NCBI GenBank assembly: GCA_011174825.1
Contig: DUEZ01000007.1
Location: forward strand, 1-33,787
Origin: Anaerolineae bacterium
Lineage (GTDB): Bacteria > Chloroflexota > Anaerolineae > Anaerolineales > E44-bin32
DNA: 33,787 nt
Direction of reading: 5' to 3'
The notes beneath the pieces were generated by a model. The model was not told where the DNA came from and did not search any database. It was given only the letters and a program-made list of their open reading frames with translations. Position numbers and translations under genes: made by a program. Positions 32,193-33,787 of this stretch are shown here, piece after piece; position 1 is the first letter of the stretch, and each line of letters begins with the position of its first letter.

Positions 32193-33404
32193 TTAGCGAT
32201 CAAGAAGATCCTCCCTAAGCTGCTCATACACCTCGTGGAGTGGTAATTCATACTCTTGGGCTAACCTTTTACACTCTTCAAATTCAGGTTTTACCCACAC
32301 CCTTTGTTCTCCTTTATAGGCAGCTTTAGCACGGATTGGGCCAAACCGACTATCTAGAGTGACGATCTTACGCTCAAGATATTGCCTTTGTAAAGTCTGA
32401 GAACGGATGCCAAGAGTGGTAGTCTCAGTGAAGATAAGCTCCTCCAATTCTCTTTTGCACTCCTTGTCGCAGAGAACACTTAACATAACACCCGGGCGCC
32501 CCTTCTTCATCATGATGTTGGTCAGGAACACATCCAGCGCCCCTCTCTCAAGCAGTTTGGGTAACAGATAGGAATAAATCTCGGGGCTGAGATCATCAAT
32601 GTTGGTTTCCAGCAGAATAATCTCCTCTTGCCCTATCGACATCCCATTAATCATATCCGAGACAATATGTTCAGTATCTGACACTCGACCAAGAAATACC
32701 CTCAGAACATTAGGGATGCCATAATCCTTTTTGCCCTGACCATACCCAATTGTTTCCACGACCATGGGTGGAAGATCGATGAAATCCTGAGCCATGTTTT
32801 TGATGATCGCAGCTCCTGTGGGTGTTACCAACTCTCCTTCGATCCCGGTCGAATAAACTGGCACACCTCTCAGAATCTCAACTGTAGCCGGAGCTGGAAC
32901 GGGGAGCTTTCCGTGATCACAATCTACAAAACCACGACCCAGATGAAGTGGGGATGCAAAAATGCCATCCACTTTTACCAAGGAAAGACAAATAGATGTG
33001 CCAACAATATCCACAATAGAATCGATCGCACCAATTTCATGAAAATGGATCTCCTCGATGGGTACGCCATGTACTTTGGACTCGGCTTCTGCGATAGATT
33101 GAAAGATCTGTTTGCTGAGCTGCTTCACCTGGCTCTCGAGGCCACTAGAGTCAATCAGTTGTTTAATATCTGTAAAAGTACGATGGCTCTGCGGAGTTTC
33201 CAAGTTCGGCATTACCACATTAAAATCGGTCGCCATGATCCCGAATGTGTCCTTCTTGTCAATTTGAATCGAAGCTCCTTCAAGATCTAAATGATCGAGT
33301 TGTTCCAAGAGCGCCTCACGATCGATTCCTAAATCAAGCAGAGCACCTACAGTCATGTCACCACTGATCCCGGATCGGCAATCGAAGTACAAAATTCTGG
33401 ACAT
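32193..33404 (-). CDS. larC: Nickel-pincer cofactor biosynthesis protein LarC (nickel insertase)
   Basis: A 403-residue cytoplasmic protein that inserts nickel into the pyridinium-3,5-bisthiocarboxylate mononucleotide made by LarB and LarE, giving the cofactor of lactate racemase and related enzymes. Family marks are ILYFDCRSGISGDM at the N-terminus, EEIHFHEIGAIDSIVDIVG (about 117-135), FASPLHLGRGFV and ELVTPTGAAI. The C-terminal domain is present in the same frame, unlike some lactobacilli in which larC is split by a programmed frameshift. I chose ATG 33404: GAGGAGG lies four bases upstream and the codon overlaps the larB stop in TGATG, showing translational coupling. LarA and LarE are not in the window. 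The gene converges on the plus-strand lipoprotein gene. Confidence 0.95.
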   Translation of the reverse strand: MSRILYFDCRSGISGDMTVGALLDLGIDREALLEQLDHLDLEGASIQIDKKDTFGIMATDFNVVMPNLETPQSHRTFTDIKQLIDSSGLESQVKQLSKQIFQSIAEAESKVHGVPIEEIHFHEIGAIDSIVDIVGTSICLSLVKVDGIFASPLHLGRGFVDCDHGKLPVPAPATVEILRGVPVYSTGIEGELVTPTGAAIIKNMAQDFIDLPPMVVETIGYGQGKKDYGIPNVLRVFLGRVSDTEHIVSDMINGMSIGQEEIILLETNIDDLSPEIYSYLLPKLLERGALDVFLTNIMMKKGRPGVMLSVLCDKECKRELEELIFTETTTLGIRSQTLQRQYLERKIVTLDSRFGPIRAKAAYKGEQRVWVKPEFEECKRLAQEYELPLHEVYEQLREDLLDR

Positions 33405-33787
33405 CAACCCTCCTCAATGAGCCGATTGATCTGCGAAGCAATGTAGGCAGCCCCGTACCCGTTGTCAATGTTGACCACGGATACCCCGCTAGCACAACTG
33501 TTAAGCATGGCGAGAAGAGCTGCAAGACCGCCAAAACTGGCTCCATACCCCACACTCGTAGGTACAGCAATCACTGGTTTACTCGTAAGTCCTGCAACGA
33601 CACTTGGTAGTGCGCCCTCCATACCGGCCACAACAATGATCACATTCGCCTCACCAAACTTGGATTTATGGGCGAGTAGACGATGAATACCCGACACACC
33701 AACATCGTAGAGGCGTTCTATCTCATTGCCCATGATTTCTGCGGTAACGGCTGCTTCTTCAGCAACGGGAATATCTGCTGTGCCAGC
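33404..33787 (-). CDS. larB: Nickel-pincer cofactor biosynthesis protein LarB, C-terminal part
   Basis: The last 127 residues of LarB, open to the window edge. LarB carboxylates and hydrolyses nicotinic acid adenine dinucleotide to pyridinium-3,5-biscarboxylate mononucleotide. The family's NCAIR-mutase-like domain is visible: [20 protein letters not shown], then [28 protein letters not shown] (with the MEGALPSV motif), [12 protein letters not shown] and [12 protein letters not shown]. The stop TGA (33406-33404) overlaps the larC start by one base. The N-terminal part lies outside the window to the right. Confidence 0.95.
   Translation of the reverse strand, partial: AGTADIPVAEEAAVTAEIMGNEIERLYDVGVSGIHRLLAHKSKFGEANVIIVVAGMEGALPSVVAGLTSKPVIAVPTSVGYGASFGGLAALLAMLNSCASGVSVVNIDNGYGAAYIASQINRLIEEG

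Noticed and set aside
1..33787. CRISPR array, rRNA or intact tRNA
   Set aside because: No regularly spaced repeats, no rRNA signature sequence and no complete cloverleaf were found on either strand.

Overview
This window is one stretch of a bacterial chromosome of roughly 50% GC. The gene content suggests an anaerobic, heterotrophic member of the Chloroflexota (Anaerolineae-like). The reasons are two lipoprotein sugar-binding proteins, MalF/MalG-type permeases, an aldehyde:ferredoxin oxidoreductase, SCP2-domain proteins and a lar nickel-cofactor locus. That assignment is inference, because no marker gene is present.

Left part, minus strand (1-15625). Transcription runs right to left. Genes in transcription order are: a Tat-exported ChbG/YdjC-type deacetylase; an orphan sugar-binding lipoprotein; a GH4 glycosidase; a small SCP2 protein; a complete sugar ABC importer without its ATPase (binding protein, MalF-like, MalG-like); an LsrK-like FGGY kinase; a D-2-hydroxyacid dehydrogenase; an aldehyde:ferredoxin oxidoreductase; a second SCP2 protein; and a class II aldolase. 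A truncated membrane protein lies at the left edge. The likely logic is import, phosphorylation, aldol cleavage, and disposal of the aldehyde to an acid.

Middle part, plus strand (16680-26900). A FadR-type GntR regulator, with its own promoter and operator, opens a second catabolic cluster: a creatininase-family hydrolase resembling IolN, a zinc alcohol dehydrogenase, a TIM-barrel epimerase, a DUF6282 protein, an IolO-like epimerase and a cupin. A decayed oligopeptide-ABC ATPase gene follows, then a second DUF6282 paralogue, a transaldolase and a class I phosphomannose-isomerase-like protein. The IolN/ADH/IolO set recalls the Thermotoga inositol route (ketone oxidation, ring hydrolysis, 5-keto-gluconate epimerisation). 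The two DUF6282 proteins have no assigned chemistry and are the main candidates for new biochemistry here.

Right part (26900-33787). This is a scarred region: a tRNA T-arm fragment, a small membrane-protein gene with an in-frame TAG, an M42 peptidase, an MreB-like 5' relic, a GC-rich relic, IS30 debris and a 16-bp repeat. A beta-propeller lipoprotein gene sits among them. At the right edge larB (partial) and larC run on the minus strand.

Seven gaps longer than 300 bases are listed as features. Four of them hold recognisable or probable pseudogene remains, so this genome is evidently eroding genes between its intact operons.
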